Notes: generated by a model from the sequence alone, not told the origin. Shown: positions 28,555 to 38,068, counted from the first letter of the stretch. The stretch: 64,000 nt of DNA from Bacteroidales bacterium (GCA_016282145.1 JAEEJZ010000045.1:1-64000), one strand, 5' to 3'. Numbers and translations are program-made.

Positions 28555-29550
28555 TTACGGCGTCGTGACGGGCAGTTCCACGCCGGTGGGCTCCACCAGG
28601 ACGCAGCCGGCTTCCGGAAGCGCCAGGTGGCCGATAATGTCGAAGGTCTGAAAATCCCGACGGAATTTTTCCAGTTTCAGGATGGGCACGGTGAACAGCA
28701 CGCGGAAATCCTCCCCACCGTTCATCGCAGCGCTCACCGGATCGGAATCAATGCTTTTCCCGAGGTCGAAGGAACCTCCCTCGAAGGGAATCTTGTCCGC
28801 ATAGACCTTTACGCCGAGCCCCGTGATCCGGGACAGCGTCTGCATCGCCGCAGCGAGGCCCTTGTCCACCAGGCAGCCCGCCGAGGGATAGATTTCCGAC
28901 GAAGCGAGCAAGGCCGGCAGTTCCGGCTGCAACTCGGGCTTCAGGTAAGCCCCGACGAGCATCTTGTAGCGTTCCATCTCCTCGCTGCCCTGGGCGGAAC
29001 CCGCCTCGAAACGGGTTTTCTCGCGTTCCAGGACCTGCAGGCCCAGGTAAGCCGCACCGAGGCTGCCGCTCACGCAAAGCAGATCCTTGCTCTGCGGCTT
29101 GGGGCGGCGGGAAGCGTCGAGCGCCGGCAGCGTTCCCGTGGCGGCTGCCGCGATGAGGAAGCCGTTGCGCGAGGGCTGCAATTTCAGCTCGAGGCTTTCG
29201 TAGTGATACTGACGGGCCGCGCTGACCACTCCGCTCCAGAACTCCTGCACCTGAGCAAAATCCAGTTTCGCGGAAATTCCGAGGTTCAGGCTCAGGCTCC
29301 GGGGCCGCGCGAGGCGGGCATACAGCGCAGCCGTGACCGCGACGACAGCCTTATAGCCCAAATGCTTGAGCGGGAAATAAACCAGGTCGAAATCGATGCC
29401 TTCGCTCAGCAGCCGTGAGGCGCTGACCACCTGGTCCTTGCCGGCTGCGGCAAAGACCTGCGCATCGGCGCCACGCGTAAAGCCCGAACCCTCAAAAAGC
29501 AGGTTCAGGGCCTCTTCACGACCAATCTGGGCGAATGTCCTTTCCTCCAT
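28555..29550 (-). CDS. ThiL (thiamine-phosphate kinase)-like protein with degenerate active-site motifs
   Basis: SEGIDFDLVYFPLKHLGYKAVVAV, DLLCVSGSLGAAYLGLQVLEREK, MNGGEDFRVLFTVP match the ThiL fold, but GDDAAV, TTD, NxSD, GGDTT and DxSDGL motifs are lost. Confidence 0.75.
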   Translation of the reverse strand: MEERTFAQIGREEALNLLFEGSGFTRGADAQVFAAAGKDQVVSASRLLSEGIDFDLVYFPLKHLGYKAVVAVTAALYARLARPRSLSLNLGISAKLDFAQVQEFWSGVVSAARQYHYESLELKLQPSRNGFLIAAAATGTLPALDASRRPKPQSKDLLCVSGSLGAAYLGLQVLEREKTRFEAGSAQGSEEMERYKMLVGAYLKPELQPELPALLASSEIYPSAGCLVDKGLAAAMQTLSRITGLGVKVYADKIPFEGGSFDLGKSIDSDPVSAAMNGGEDFRVLFTVPILKLEKFRRDFQTFDIIGHLALPEAGCVLVEPTGVELPVTTP

Positions 29551-31088
29551 TAAAGATTGCGGAGGAGGTTGTTCATATTCACCTTCGCGTCAATCATCGC
29601 CTTGAGATTGTCGATGCTGACCCGCTCCTGGGCCATCGTATCGCGGTCGCGGACGGTCACGCAGCGGTCTTCGAGCGACTGGTGGTCGACGGTGATGCAG
29701 AAAGGGGTGCCGATGGCATCCTGGCGACGATAGCGCTTGCCGATGGAGTCTTTCTCCTCGTACTGGCAGTTCATATCGTATTTCAGCAGGTCCATCACCT
29801 CCTGGGCCATTTCCGGCAGACCGTCCTTCTTGACGAGCGGCAGGACCGCCGCCTTCACCGGAGCAAGCGGCGCAGGGATCGAAAGCACCGTGCGCGTCTC
29901 GCCGTTCTCCAGTTGCTCTTCCTTGTAGGAATGGCTCAGCACGGCAAGCACCATACGGTCCACGCCGATACTGGTTTCGATGACATAGGGCGTGTAGGCG
30001 CGGTTCTCTTCGGGATCGAAGTACTCGATCTTCTTGCCGCTGAACTTCTGGTGGTTGCCCAGGTCGAAGTCCGTACGGCTGTGAATACCCTCGAGTTCCT
30101 TGAAGCCGAAGGGGAAATTGAATTCGATATCGGTGGCCGCATTGGCGTAGTGGGCCAGTTTCTCGTGATCGTGGAAACGGTAGTTCTCCGCACCCATGCC
30201 GATGTTCACGTGCCACTTCATGCGGGTTTCCTTCCACTTGGCGAACCAGTCGAGTTCCGTGCCCGGCTTGATGAAGAACTGCATCTCCATCTGCTCGAAC
30301 TCGCGCATACGGAAGATGAACTGGCGGGCCACGATTTCATTGCGGAAGGCCTTGCCGATCTGGGCGATGCCGAAAGGAATCTTCATACGTCCGGTCTTCT
30401 GCACGTTCAGGTAGTTCACGAAGATGCCCTGGGCGGTCTCCGGACGCAGATAAATGGTATTCGCGCCTTCCGAGGTGCTGCCCATAGAGGTGCTGAACAT
30501 CAGGTTGAACTGGCGCACTTCCGTCCAGTTGCAGGTGCCGCTGATGGGGCAGACGATGCCGCAGTCGATGATGATCTGGCGGTACTCGGCGAAATCGTTC
30601 GCCTTCTCCGCCTTCACATAGCGGTCGTGCACCTCGTTCCACTTGGCCTGCTCGCGCAGGACGTTGGGGTTCGTTGCGCGGAACTGCGCCTCGTCGAAGG
30701 CTTCGCCGAACTTCTTGCGGCCCTTCTCCACCTCCTTGTTCATCTTCTCCTCGATCTTGCCGAGGTAATCCTCGATGAGAACATCGGCGCGGTAGCGCTT
30801 CTTGGAGTCCTTGTTGTCGATGAGCGGATCGTTGAAAGCGCCCACGTGGCCGGAAGCCTCCCAGATGCGGGGATGCATGAAGATACAGGAATCGATGCCG
30901 ACGATGTTCTCATGCAGCCGCGTCATCGCGTTCCACCAATATTGCTTGATGTTGTTCTTCAGTTCAGAACCCATCTGGCCATAGTCATAGACGGCGGCCA
31001 GACCATCATAAATCTCACTCGAAGGGAAAATAAAACCGTACTCTTTGCAGTGCGCAACCAGTACCTTGAAAAGTTCGTCCTGTGTCAT
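29550..31088 (-). CDS. glyS: Glycyl-tRNA synthetase (single-chain)
   Basis: EYGFIFPSSEIYDGLAAVYDYGQMGSELKNNIKQYWW; RPETAQGIFVNYLNV; FRNEI. Start MTQDELF at 31088. Confidence 0.97.
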   Translation of the reverse strand: MTQDELFKVLVAHCKEYGFIFPSSEIYDGLAAVYDYGQMGSELKNNIKQYWWNAMTRLHENIVGIDSCIFMHPRIWEASGHVGAFNDPLIDNKDSKKRYRADVLIEDYLGKIEEKMNKEVEKGRKKFGEAFDEAQFRATNPNVLREQAKWNEVHDRYVKAEKANDFAEYRQIIIDCGIVCPISGTCNWTEVRQFNLMFSTSMGSTSEGANTIYLRPETAQGIFVNYLNVQKTGRMKIPFGIAQIGKAFRNEIVARQFIFRMREFEQMEMQFFIKPGTELDWFAKWKETRMKWHVNIGMGAENYRFHDHEKLAHYANAATDIEFNFPFGFKELEGIHSRTDFDLGNHQKFSGKKIEYFDPEENRAYTPYVIETSIGVDRMVLAVLSHSYKEEQLENGETRTVLSIPAPLAPVKAAVLPLVKKDGLPEMAQEVMDLLKYDMNCQYEEKDSIGKRYRRQDAIGTPFCITVDHQSLEDRCVTVRDRDTMAQERVSIDNLKAMIDAKVNMNNLLRNL

Positions 31089-31164
31089 AGCCCGCAAATT
31101 TAGCAAATTCTTATGAAAAAAGCCCGACCTTCATCGGGCCGGGCTCGTATTCATCAAAAGTTTT

Positions 31165-31806
31165 TCATCCGTTCAGGTAACCGACGACCTCGAAGGCGGG
31201 CTTGCCGTAAGCATCGACGACCAGGTTGTAGAGCGTGTTGTAGACGCGGTAATACCGGATCCCGTTCATCGTTATGATATCGTAGTTTGCGGGGAGCTCG
31301 TAGACAATGGCGCCGACGGGCGGATCGCAGACGTAGTAGGCTCCGTTGATCAGGCGATAGAACAGATTGTCCCAGAAATAGTAGCACAGGCCGTTATAAT
31401 ACCGTCTGACCGCGTGGGACGGAAGGACCGTGACGTGATGGCGGTGAGGGACCGGGTGCGAAGGACGGTGAGACGGGCGGTGCGCCACAGGAGGGGGCGT
31501 AGGACGGTGAGACGGGCGGTGCGCCGCAGGAGGGGGCGTAGGACGGTGAGACGGGCGATAGCCGGGATCCGGCCGATGGGCCGTGCCGCCGTGCGAAGGG
31601 TTGCTGGTGATGGCGCCGTGGCCGCTGGGCTTGCCCGAAGGACGGGCGGCGTCTTTTCCGGGCTTCGCACTGCTGCCGGAAACCGTCGCGTGGTGTCCGG
31701 GACGGTTGCTGCCGCCGGGGTTGTGTCCGCTGCGGGACTGCGCATTGAGGACAGGGGCAGCGAGCATCGCTGCGATAGCAACAAGAAGGCGGATGTTCGT
31801 TTTCAT
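31165..31806 (-). CDS. Secreted His/Pro-rich repeat protein, DUF6515-like C-terminus
   Basis: Signal peptide; HRPSHRPTPPPAA repeats; C-terminal GAYYVCDPPVGAIVYELPANYDIITMNGIRYYRVYNTLY. Confidence 0.75.
   Translation of the reverse strand: MKTNIRLLVAIAAMLAAPVLNAQSRSGHNPGGSNRPGHHATVSGSSAKPGKDAARPSGKPSGHGAITSNPSHGGTAHRPDPGYRPSHRPTPPPAAHRPSHRPTPPPVAHRPSHRPSHPVPHRHHVTVLPSHAVRRYYNGLCYYFWDNLFYRLINGAYYVCDPPVGAIVYELPANYDIITMNGIRYYRVYNTLYNLVVDAYGKPAFEVVGYLNG
31462..31558 (-). repeat. 39-bp tandem repeat within CDS (about 2.5 units)
   Basis: Unit aggacggtgagacgggcggtgcgccacaggagggggcgt at 31462, 31501 and partial at 31540; encodes a 13-aa HRPTPPPAAHRPS-type unit. Confidence 0.9.
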
Positions 31807-31877
31807 GACTTCAATGGTTTTAACGGTTCAACTTCACCCCCTTAATGGCAATAGCCGTGCCAATCGAAAAAATTCGC

Positions 31878-31885
31878 TAATTTTG
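31878..31885 (+). promoter_or_regulatory. -7 promoter motif for ybeY
   Basis: TAATTTTG, 8 nt before ATG 31894. Confidence 0.5.
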
Positions 31886-31893
31886 CACCCGCT

Positions 31894-32304
31894 ATGATTC
31901 GTTATTTTACGGAGGACACAAGGTTTCTTTTTAAAGGTAAACGGCTCACCAGTAACTGGTTAAAGAAAGTTGCAGGGCAGGAGGGCAAACGCATCGGCCA
32001 GATCAGCGTCATCTTCTGCTCCGACCCCTATCTGCTGGACATCAACCGCAAATACCTCGGGCACGACTACTATACGGACATCATCACCTTCGATTACTGC
32101 GAGGGGGATCTGCTGAACGGCGACCTGTTCATCAGCATCGACACCGTCCGCGACAACGCCGCTTTCTACGGCGCAAGCTTTGAAGAAGAACTTCACCGCG
32201 TCATCGTGCACGGCCTGCTGCACCTGATCGGCTACGACGACCACAGCGACGCCGACACCGCCGCCATGCGCGCCGCCGAAAACCGCGCTCTCGCCATTTT
32301 TTGA
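31894..32304 (+). CDS. ybeY: rRNA maturation endoribonuclease YbeY
   Basis: HRVIVHGLLHLIGYDDHSD metal-binding motif; YTDIITFDY. Confidence 0.95.
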   Translation: MIRYFTEDTRFLFKGKRLTSNWLKKVAGQEGKRIGQISVIFCSDPYLLDINRKYLGHDYYTDIITFDYCEGDLLNGDLFISIDTVRDNAAFYGASFEEELHRVIVHGLLHLIGYDDHSDADTAAMRAAENRALAIF

Positions 32305-32333
32305 TATCTTTGCACGATATTTCAAGCGGAGCG

Positions 32334-34196
32334 GTGGAAAGGCAGTATGATATCATCGTCATCGGAGGCGGACACGCAGGGTGCGAGGCGGCCATGGCGG
32401 CAGCGGCCCTCGGTTCGTCCGTGCTGCTCGTTTCGATGGACCTGCGCGGATTTGCGCGGATGTCCTGCAATCCCGCCGTCGGGGGAATCGCTAAGGGGCA
32501 GATTGTCAGGGAGATAGACGCACTCGGAGGCTGGAGCGGCATCATTACCGACCGCTCGACGCTGCAATTCCGGATGCTCAACCGCTCCAAGGGTCCGGCG
32601 ATGTGGAGCCCGCGTGCCCAATGCGACAAGGAGGCCTTCTCGGCCCATTGGCGCAAGGTCCTTGAAAACCAGCCGAATCTCCATCTCTATGCCGATACGG
32701 CGACGGAATTCCTGTTCGAAGGCAAGCGCATCTGCGGTATCCGCACGCTTACCGGAGCGACCTTCCGGGCAAAGGCCGTCATCCTGACCGCCGGGACCTT
32801 CCTGGGCGGAAAACTTTTCATCGGACGGCACAGCTTCGAAGGCGGCCGTATCGGCGAGCAGGCTTCCTACGGCCTGACCGCGCAATTGGTCGCCCTGGGT
32901 ATCCGCAGCGCAAGGATGAAGACCGGCACGCCGCCGCGCATCGACATCCATTCGGTCGATACCGACGCGCTTGCCATCCAGGAAGGCGACGAGCAGCCGC
33001 AGAAATTCTCCTTCCTGCCGGAGCCTTCGGCCATCCAGCAGAGCGGAAAGCAGATGCACTGCTACATCCTGCATACGAACCCATCGGTACACGAGGCGCT
33101 GCGCAAGGGATTCGACCAATCTCCCCTCTTTACCGGGATGATCAAGGGAATCGGCCCGCGCTACTGCCCCAGCATCGAGGATAAACTGCGGGTCTTCCCG
33201 GAAAACGACGCCCACCAGCTCTTTCTGGAGCCCCAGGGCGCAAGCACGACGGAATACTATCTGCAGGGCTTCTCCTCCTCGCTTCCGCTGGACGTGCAAC
33301 TGGATGCACTGCACCGAATCAAAGGCCTGGAAAACGCCCGAATCTTCAAACCCGCCTACGCGGTGGAGTACGACTTCTTCGATCCCACCCAGCTGGACGC
33401 CAGCCTGAAACTGCGCGATCTGGAAGGGCTCTATCTGGCCGGACAGGTCAACGGCACCACGGGCTATGAAGAGGCGGCGGCACAAGGACTGATGGCCGGC
33501 ATCAACGCACACCTCAGCCTGCAGGAGAAAGAACCCTTCATCCTGAAACGTGATGAAGCCTACATCGGCGTACTGATCGACGACCTGATTACAAAGGGTG
33601 TGGACGAGCCCTACCGCATGTTCACATCGAGGGCGGAATACCGCATCCTGCTGCGCCAGGACAATGCCGACAAGCGCCTGACGGGCATTTCCCACAGGCT
33701 CGGACTGGCTTCTGAGGAACGCTATGCGCTGATGCAGCGCAAATACGAGGCAGCAGAAGAACTGGAGGCCTGGTGCGGCCGGACCAACCTGAGCGCGAAG
33801 GTGGCGAACGCATACCTGGAAAGCCGCGGTTCGGCACCCTTGACGGACTCCCGTAAAATCGCCGACCTGGCCACGCGGCCGGAGGTCAATCTCGCCGACC
33901 TGCTGAAAATTGTTCCACGTGGAACATCGGAAAATCCGGAGGTCGTCGAGTCCGTTGAAATCAACATCAAATACCGCGGTTACATCGACCGCGAGATCCA
34001 GCTGGCGCAGAAAGTATCCCGGCTGGAGAACCTGATTATTCCCGAAGGTTTCGATTTCGACAGCGTCAGCGGACTGACCATCGAGTGCCGCCAGAAACTC
34101 AAACGCTACCAGCCCCGCACCCTGGCACAGGCGTCCCGCATCTCCGGCGTCTCCCCGGCGGATATCGCCGTCCTGCTGGTCCGCTTCGGACGCTGA
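32334..34196 (+). CDS. mnmG: tRNA uridine-5-carboxymethylaminomethyl synthesis enzyme MnmG (GidA)
   Basis: YDIIVIGGGHAGCEAAMAAA; CNPAVGGIAKGQIVREIDALGG; GQVNGTTGYEEAAAQG. GTG 32334 preferred; the track's TTG 32301 overlaps a putative promoter. Confidence 0.96.
   Translation: MERQYDIIVIGGGHAGCEAAMAAAALGSSVLLVSMDLRGFARMSCNPAVGGIAKGQIVREIDALGGWSGIITDRSTLQFRMLNRSKGPAMWSPRAQCDKEAFSAHWRKVLENQPNLHLYADTATEFLFEGKRICGIRTLTGATFRAKAVILTAGTFLGGKLFIGRHSFEGGRIGEQASYGLTAQLVALGIRSARMKTGTPPRIDIHSVDTDALAIQEGDEQPQKFSFLPEPSAIQQSGKQMHCYILHTNPSVHEALRKGFDQSPLFTGMIKGIGPRYCPSIEDKLRVFPENDAHQLFLEPQGASTTEYYLQGFSSSLPLDVQLDALHRIKGLENARIFKPAYAVEYDFFDPTQLDASLKLRDLEGLYLAGQVNGTTGYEEAAAQGLMAGINAHLSLQEKEPFILKRDEAYIGVLIDDLITKGVDEPYRMFTSRAEYRILLRQDNADKRLTGISHRLGLASEERYALMQRKYEAAEELEAWCGRTNLSAKVANAYLESRGSAPLTDSRKIADLATRPEVNLADLLKIVPRGTSENPEVVESVEINIKYRGYIDREIQLAQKVSRLENLIIPEGFDFDSVSGLTIECRQKLKRYQPRTLAQASRISGVSPADIAVLLVRFGR
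33911..33926. promoter_or_regulatory. parS-like centromere site
   Basis: tgttccacgtggaaca, a perfect 16-bp palindrome matching the chromosomal parS consensus form TGTTCCACGTGGAACA; inside mnmG. Confidence 0.75.
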
Positions 34197-34226
34197 GAGC
34201 AGCTGGCTGCCCTCTAGCGACGGCTT

Positions 34227-34826
34227 TTACAGCATTTGCAGCGCCGCCTTGATAATCTCTTCAACGGAAGCGGTGGGGGATTTCTTCAGGATGGCCTGTA
34301 CCGCCTTGGAAACGGCAGGGCGGGAGAAACCGAGCATCTGGAGCGCCGTGGTCGCCTCGTCGGCAGCCGCATTGCGGTCGGAGGCACCGAACAGGGCGGA
34401 AGGGGCGATTTCCCCGTCGCCGCGGACGATCTTGTCCTTCAGTTCCAGCACCAGCCGCTGGGCTCCTTTCAGGCCGATTCCCTTCACGCTCTTGATTCTC
34501 GCAACGTCCTCAGACAGAATCGCTTCACGCAATTCCTCGGCACTCAGCGCGGAGAGCACCATACGGGCAGTGGAAGCCCCCATTCCGGAGACCCCGGTAA
34601 TGAGGCGGAAGAGGTCACGCTCCTCCTTTTCTGCGAAACCGTAATAGACGGCCGTCCCTTCGCGAGGGTTCACCTGCTGCTGGACGTAGATGGTCGCCGT
34701 TTCGGCGTTTTCCAGCTTGGAAAAGGTTCGCAGCGATATCTCCATTCCGTAACCGATACCGCCGTTGTCAATCACTACCCGCGTCGGGGTCAATTCGGCA
34801 ATCCTGCCCGATACATAGTCGTACAT
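34227..34826 (-). CDS. ruvA: Holliday junction DNA helicase RuvA
   Basis: MYDYVSGRIAELTPTRVVIDNGGIGYGMEISL; GVSGMGASTARMVLSAL; GIGLKGAQRLVLELKDK. Start 34826. Confidence 0.97.
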   Translation of the reverse strand: MYDYVSGRIAELTPTRVVIDNGGIGYGMEISLRTFSKLENAETATIYVQQQVNPREGTAVYYGFAEKEERDLFRLITGVSGMGASTARMVLSALSAEELREAILSEDVARIKSVKGIGLKGAQRLVLELKDKIVRGDGEIAPSALFGASDRNAAADEATTALQMLGFSRPAVSKAVQAILKKSPTASVEEIIKAALQML

Positions 34827-34865
34827 ACCACAAATGTATGTAATTTTTGTTAATTTTGCAGGCTC

Positions 34866-36095
34866 ATGATACACAATATGCAAAACATACGCGCCCAGTT
34901 CCCGCAACTTCAGGAGAAGGTGTACGGGAAGGCGCTCGTGTATCTGGACAATGCGGCGACCTCCCTGCGGCCGCAGAGCGTCATCGACTGCTGGCAGGAA
35001 ATGGCCCTCCGTTACAACGCCAACGTTCACCGCGCAGTGCACAAGACGGCCTCCGAGGCCACGCTGCGCTATGAAGCGGCACGTAAGGCGGTCGCTGCGC
35101 ACATCGGTGCCGCATCGGAGAAGGAGATTGTCTTCACCTCCGGCGATACGGCCGCCCTCAACCTCGTCGCCCGCTGCTTCGGCACGGCTTTTATCGGCGA
35201 AGGGGACGAAATCATCGTCGCCCAGAGCGAGCATCACTCGAACCTCGTGCCCTGGCAGATGATCTGCAAGGAAAAGGGCGCAGTGCTGAAATGCCTTCCC
35301 GTCGATGAAAGCGGCCACCTGCAGATCGAATTACTGCCGCAGTTGCTGACGGAGCGCACGAAACTGGTCTGCGTCGCGGACATTTCGAATGTACTCGGGC
35401 TGCGCAATCCCGTCGCGCAAATCGTCCGCCTGGCGCACGAAAAAGGCTGCCCGGTGCTTGTCGACGGCGCACAGGGCATCGTGCACGAAAACATCGACGT
35501 ACAGGCCCTGGATTGCGATTTTTACACTTTTTCCGGGCATAAGGTCTATGCCGCTCCGGGCACGGGCGTGCTGTATGCGAAGCGCAAGTGGCTGGAGGCG
35601 ATGCCGCCGTATATGGGCGGCGGCGAGATGATCGAAAGCGTCGCCTGGGAAGGCAGCACCTACGCGGCGCCGCCGTACCGCTTCGAGGCCGGAACCCCGA
35701 ATATCGCCGGCGTCCCGACGCTGGTCCCCGCACTGGAGATGGCCCGCCTGCTGAATTCCGCCGACATCGCCGCGGAAGCGGATGCCGTACGGGATTTCGT
35801 GCTGGAGTCGCTGAGTTCCATCCCGGGGCTGCGGCTCTTCGGCGTCCCCGCGGACAGGCAGGAAAAACTGCCGATCTTTTCCTTTACGGTCGAGGGGGCG
35901 CATCACGAGGACCTGGCGCTGCTGCTGGACAAGATGGGCATCGCCGTGCGTTCCGGCCAGATGTGCGCCGAGCCGCTGATGACGCGCTTCGGCGTGACCG
36001 GAATGCTGCGCGCATCCTTCGCGCCGTACAACACGATGGAGGAGGCGGAGTTTTTCGTTGCATCGTTGAAGAAGGCAATTAGTATGTTGATATGA
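34866..36095 (+). CDS. sufS: Cysteine desulfurase SufS
   Basis: YLDNAATSLRPQSVID; DFYTFSGHKVYAAPGTGVLY (PLP Lys); RSGQMCAEPLMTRFG. Confidence 0.94.
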   Translation: MIHNMQNIRAQFPQLQEKVYGKALVYLDNAATSLRPQSVIDCWQEMALRYNANVHRAVHKTASEATLRYEAARKAVAAHIGAASEKEIVFTSGDTAALNLVARCFGTAFIGEGDEIIVAQSEHHSNLVPWQMICKEKGAVLKCLPVDESGHLQIELLPQLLTERTKLVCVADISNVLGLRNPVAQIVRLAHEKGCPVLVDGAQGIVHENIDVQALDCDFYTFSGHKVYAAPGTGVLYAKRKWLEAMPPYMGGGEMIESVAWEGSTYAAPPYRFEAGTPNIAGVPTLVPALEMARLLNSADIAAEADAVRDFVLESLSSIPGLRLFGVPADRQEKLPIFSFTVEGAHHEDLALLLDKMGIAVRSGQMCAEPLMTRFGVTGMLRASFAPYNTMEEAEFFVASLKKAISMLI

Positions 36096-36502
36096 ATCTG
36101 GAAGAAGCAAAGCAGGCCGTCATTGACGATTTTTCGCTCTATGACGAGTGGCTGGACAAATACGAATACCTGATCGAACTGGGAAAGAACCTGGAAGCGT
36201 TCGATGAGAGCCACAAGACCGAGGACCGGCTGATCAAAGGCTGCCAGTCCCGGGTCTGGCTGGACTGGCGCCTGGAGGACGGCAAACTCTTCTTCACCGC
36301 CGACAGTGACGCCATCATCACCAAGGGTATCATCTCGCTGCTCATCGGGGTATATTCCGGACGGACGCCGGCCGAGATCGCCGGGGACGATTTCGCTTTC
36401 GTCAGCGCCATAGGCCTGCAGGAAAACCTTTCGCCCACGCGGGTGGGAGGGCTTCGCTCGATGATTGAGACCATTCAAAGAATCGCCGCTGAAAATGCCT
36501 GA
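36092..36502 (+). CDS. sufE: SufE family protein
   Basis: Follows sufS with a 4-nt ATGA overlap; EDRLIKGCQSRVWLDWRLEDGKLFFTADSDAIITKGIISLLI. Confidence 0.93.
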   Translation: MNLEEAKQAVIDDFSLYDEWLDKYEYLIELGKNLEAFDESHKTEDRLIKGCQSRVWLDWRLEDGKLFFTADSDAIITKGIISLLIGVYSGRTPAEIAGDDFAFVSAIGLQENLSPTRVGGLRSMIETIQRIAAENA

Positions 36503-36869
36503 GAAAGAAATACTTACACCTGAAGACGTCAAGGAACTCGCCCCGCTCTACGAGGCGGTGGTGCTGGCGTTGAAACAGGTTTACGACCCGGAGATTCCGG
36601 TAAACATCTACGATCTCGGGCTGATTTACGAACTGCATATCAGCAAGGAGCGGGAGGTCTTTATCAAGATGACCTTCACCGCACCCACCTGTCCGATGGC
36701 GGACGAGGTGCTCGCGGAGGTGAAACATACGGTGGAACTGACGCCCGGCGTCAAGGCCTGCACGGTGGAACTGACCTTCGAGCCGCCCTGGGACCAGAGC
36801 CTCCTTTCGGACGAGGCGCGGGTCGCGCTGGGCTTCGATCCGGAGATGGGCGACGATGACGAACTCTGA
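36495..36869 (+). CDS. MIP18/DUF59 family Fe-S assembly protein (SufT-like)
   Basis: ALKQVYDPEIPVNIYDLGLIYELHI; MTFTAPTCPMADEVLAEV; FEPPWDQSLLSDEARVALGF. Confidence 0.9.
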   Translation: MPEKEILTPEDVKELAPLYEAVVLALKQVYDPEIPVNIYDLGLIYELHISKEREVFIKMTFTAPTCPMADEVLAEVKHTVELTPGVKACTVELTFEPPWDQSLLSDEARVALGFDPEMGDDDEL

Positions 36870-37290
36870 ATTTACGCTGGTGACGCTGCTGCTCGGGAGC
36901 AATCTCGGGGACAGGGGCGGAGCGCTCGCGAAAGCGGAGCGACGCCTGGACGCCCTGTTCGGAGAAGCGGCCGTCAAACGCACGGAAATCCTTGAAACGG
37001 AAGCTGTTGGTTTCGACGGACCGCCCTTTTTCAACCGCCTTTTACAGTATCGCTGCCGCATCGGCGCCCTGGATCTGCTCGACGCCTGTAAAAACATCGA
37101 ACGGCAGATGGGCCGCACCGACGGTCCGGAATACGACGCGGACGGACAGCGCATCTACCATAACCGCATCATCGACATAGACATCCTCTTTTTCGGCGAC
37201 CTGCAGCTCGAATCCCCGCGGCTGACGCTTCCGCATCCGCAGGTTTCTTCGCGCCCTTTCGTGGGGGAACTTTTGGCGATGCTGCAATAA
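36856..37290 (+). CDS. folK: 2-amino-4-hydroxy-6-hydroxymethyldihydropteridine diphosphokinase
   Basis: LLLGSNLGDRGGALAKAERRL; HNRIIDIDILFFGD; LTLPHPQVSSRPFV. Confidence 0.93.
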   Translation: MTNSEFTLVTLLLGSNLGDRGGALAKAERRLDALFGEAAVKRTEILETEAVGFDGPPFFNRLLQYRCRIGALDLLDACKNIERQMGRTDGPEYDADGQRIYHNRIIDIDILFFGDLQLESPRLTLPHPQVSSRPFVGELLAMLQ

Positions 37291-37358
37291 AAATTGGTTT
37301 ATTCGATTAATTATTCCTATCTTTGGGGATGAATGTCTGAAAACACTAAAAAACGGAT

Positions 37359-38048
37359 ATGGAAATAAAGAAGTCGGATAAAGCAAGTCTTGAGAATAAG
37401 AGGCTTCTTTTCGTGGAAATCGGATTTGTCGTGGCGCTGGCCGCAGTGCTCTTTGCGTTCGAGTGGAGCAGCAAGGAGAAGTCAGCGTCCCTGCTCGACG
37501 CCGGTAACCAGGAAATTATCGAGGAGGAAATCATCCCCATCACGCAGGAAACCCCTCCGCCCCCGCCCGAGCAGATCAAGATTCCTGTTCTCTCGGACAA
37601 TATCGACATCATTGACGACGATATCAAGGTGGATGACAACATCATCAACCTGGAGGATGCTTCCGACCTGGGTGTAGAGATTCAGGATTACAAGGAGGAA
37701 GTGGTCGAGGAAGTGGTCGAGGAAGAGGCTATCCCGTTCCAGTTGGTGGAAGAGAAACCGACCTTCCAGGGTGGCGACGCCAACGCGTTCTCCGCCTGGG
37801 TGGCCCAGCACATCAACTATCCCGAGACCGCGAAGGAAAACAACGTCCAGGGTCGTGTGATGTTGCAGTTCACCGTGGAGAAAGACGGAACCGTGACCGG
37901 TGTCAAGGTCGTCCGTGGCGTGGATCCCGAACTGGACAAGGAAGCCGTGCGCGTGGTGAAGAGTTCTCCGAAATGGAAACCGGGACGGCAGCGTGACCGC
38001 GCCGTAAAGGTAACCTATACCTTCCCCGTGTATTTCCAGCTTCGTTAA
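37359..38048 (+). CDS. tonB: Energy transducer TonB
   Basis: N-terminal TM anchor, PPPPPEQIK linker, C-terminal YPETAKENNVQGRVMLQFTVEKDGTVTGVKVVRG. Confidence 0.92.
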   Translation: MEIKKSDKASLENKRLLFVEIGFVVALAAVLFAFEWSSKEKSASLLDAGNQEIIEEEIIPITQETPPPPPEQIKIPVLSDNIDIIDDDIKVDDNIINLEDASDLGVEIQDYKEEVVEEVVEEEAIPFQLVEEKPTFQGGDANAFSAWVAQHINYPETAKENNVQGRVMLQFTVEKDGTVTGVKVVRGVDPELDKEAVRVVKSSPKWKPGRQRDRAVKVTYTFPVYFQLR

Positions 38049-38068
38049 AACTTAATTGTATTTTGTTG

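Noticed and set aside
31462-31558. Possible CRISPR-like direct repeat
   Set aside because: Units are contiguous with no spacers, in frame within a coding sequence, and no cas genes are present.
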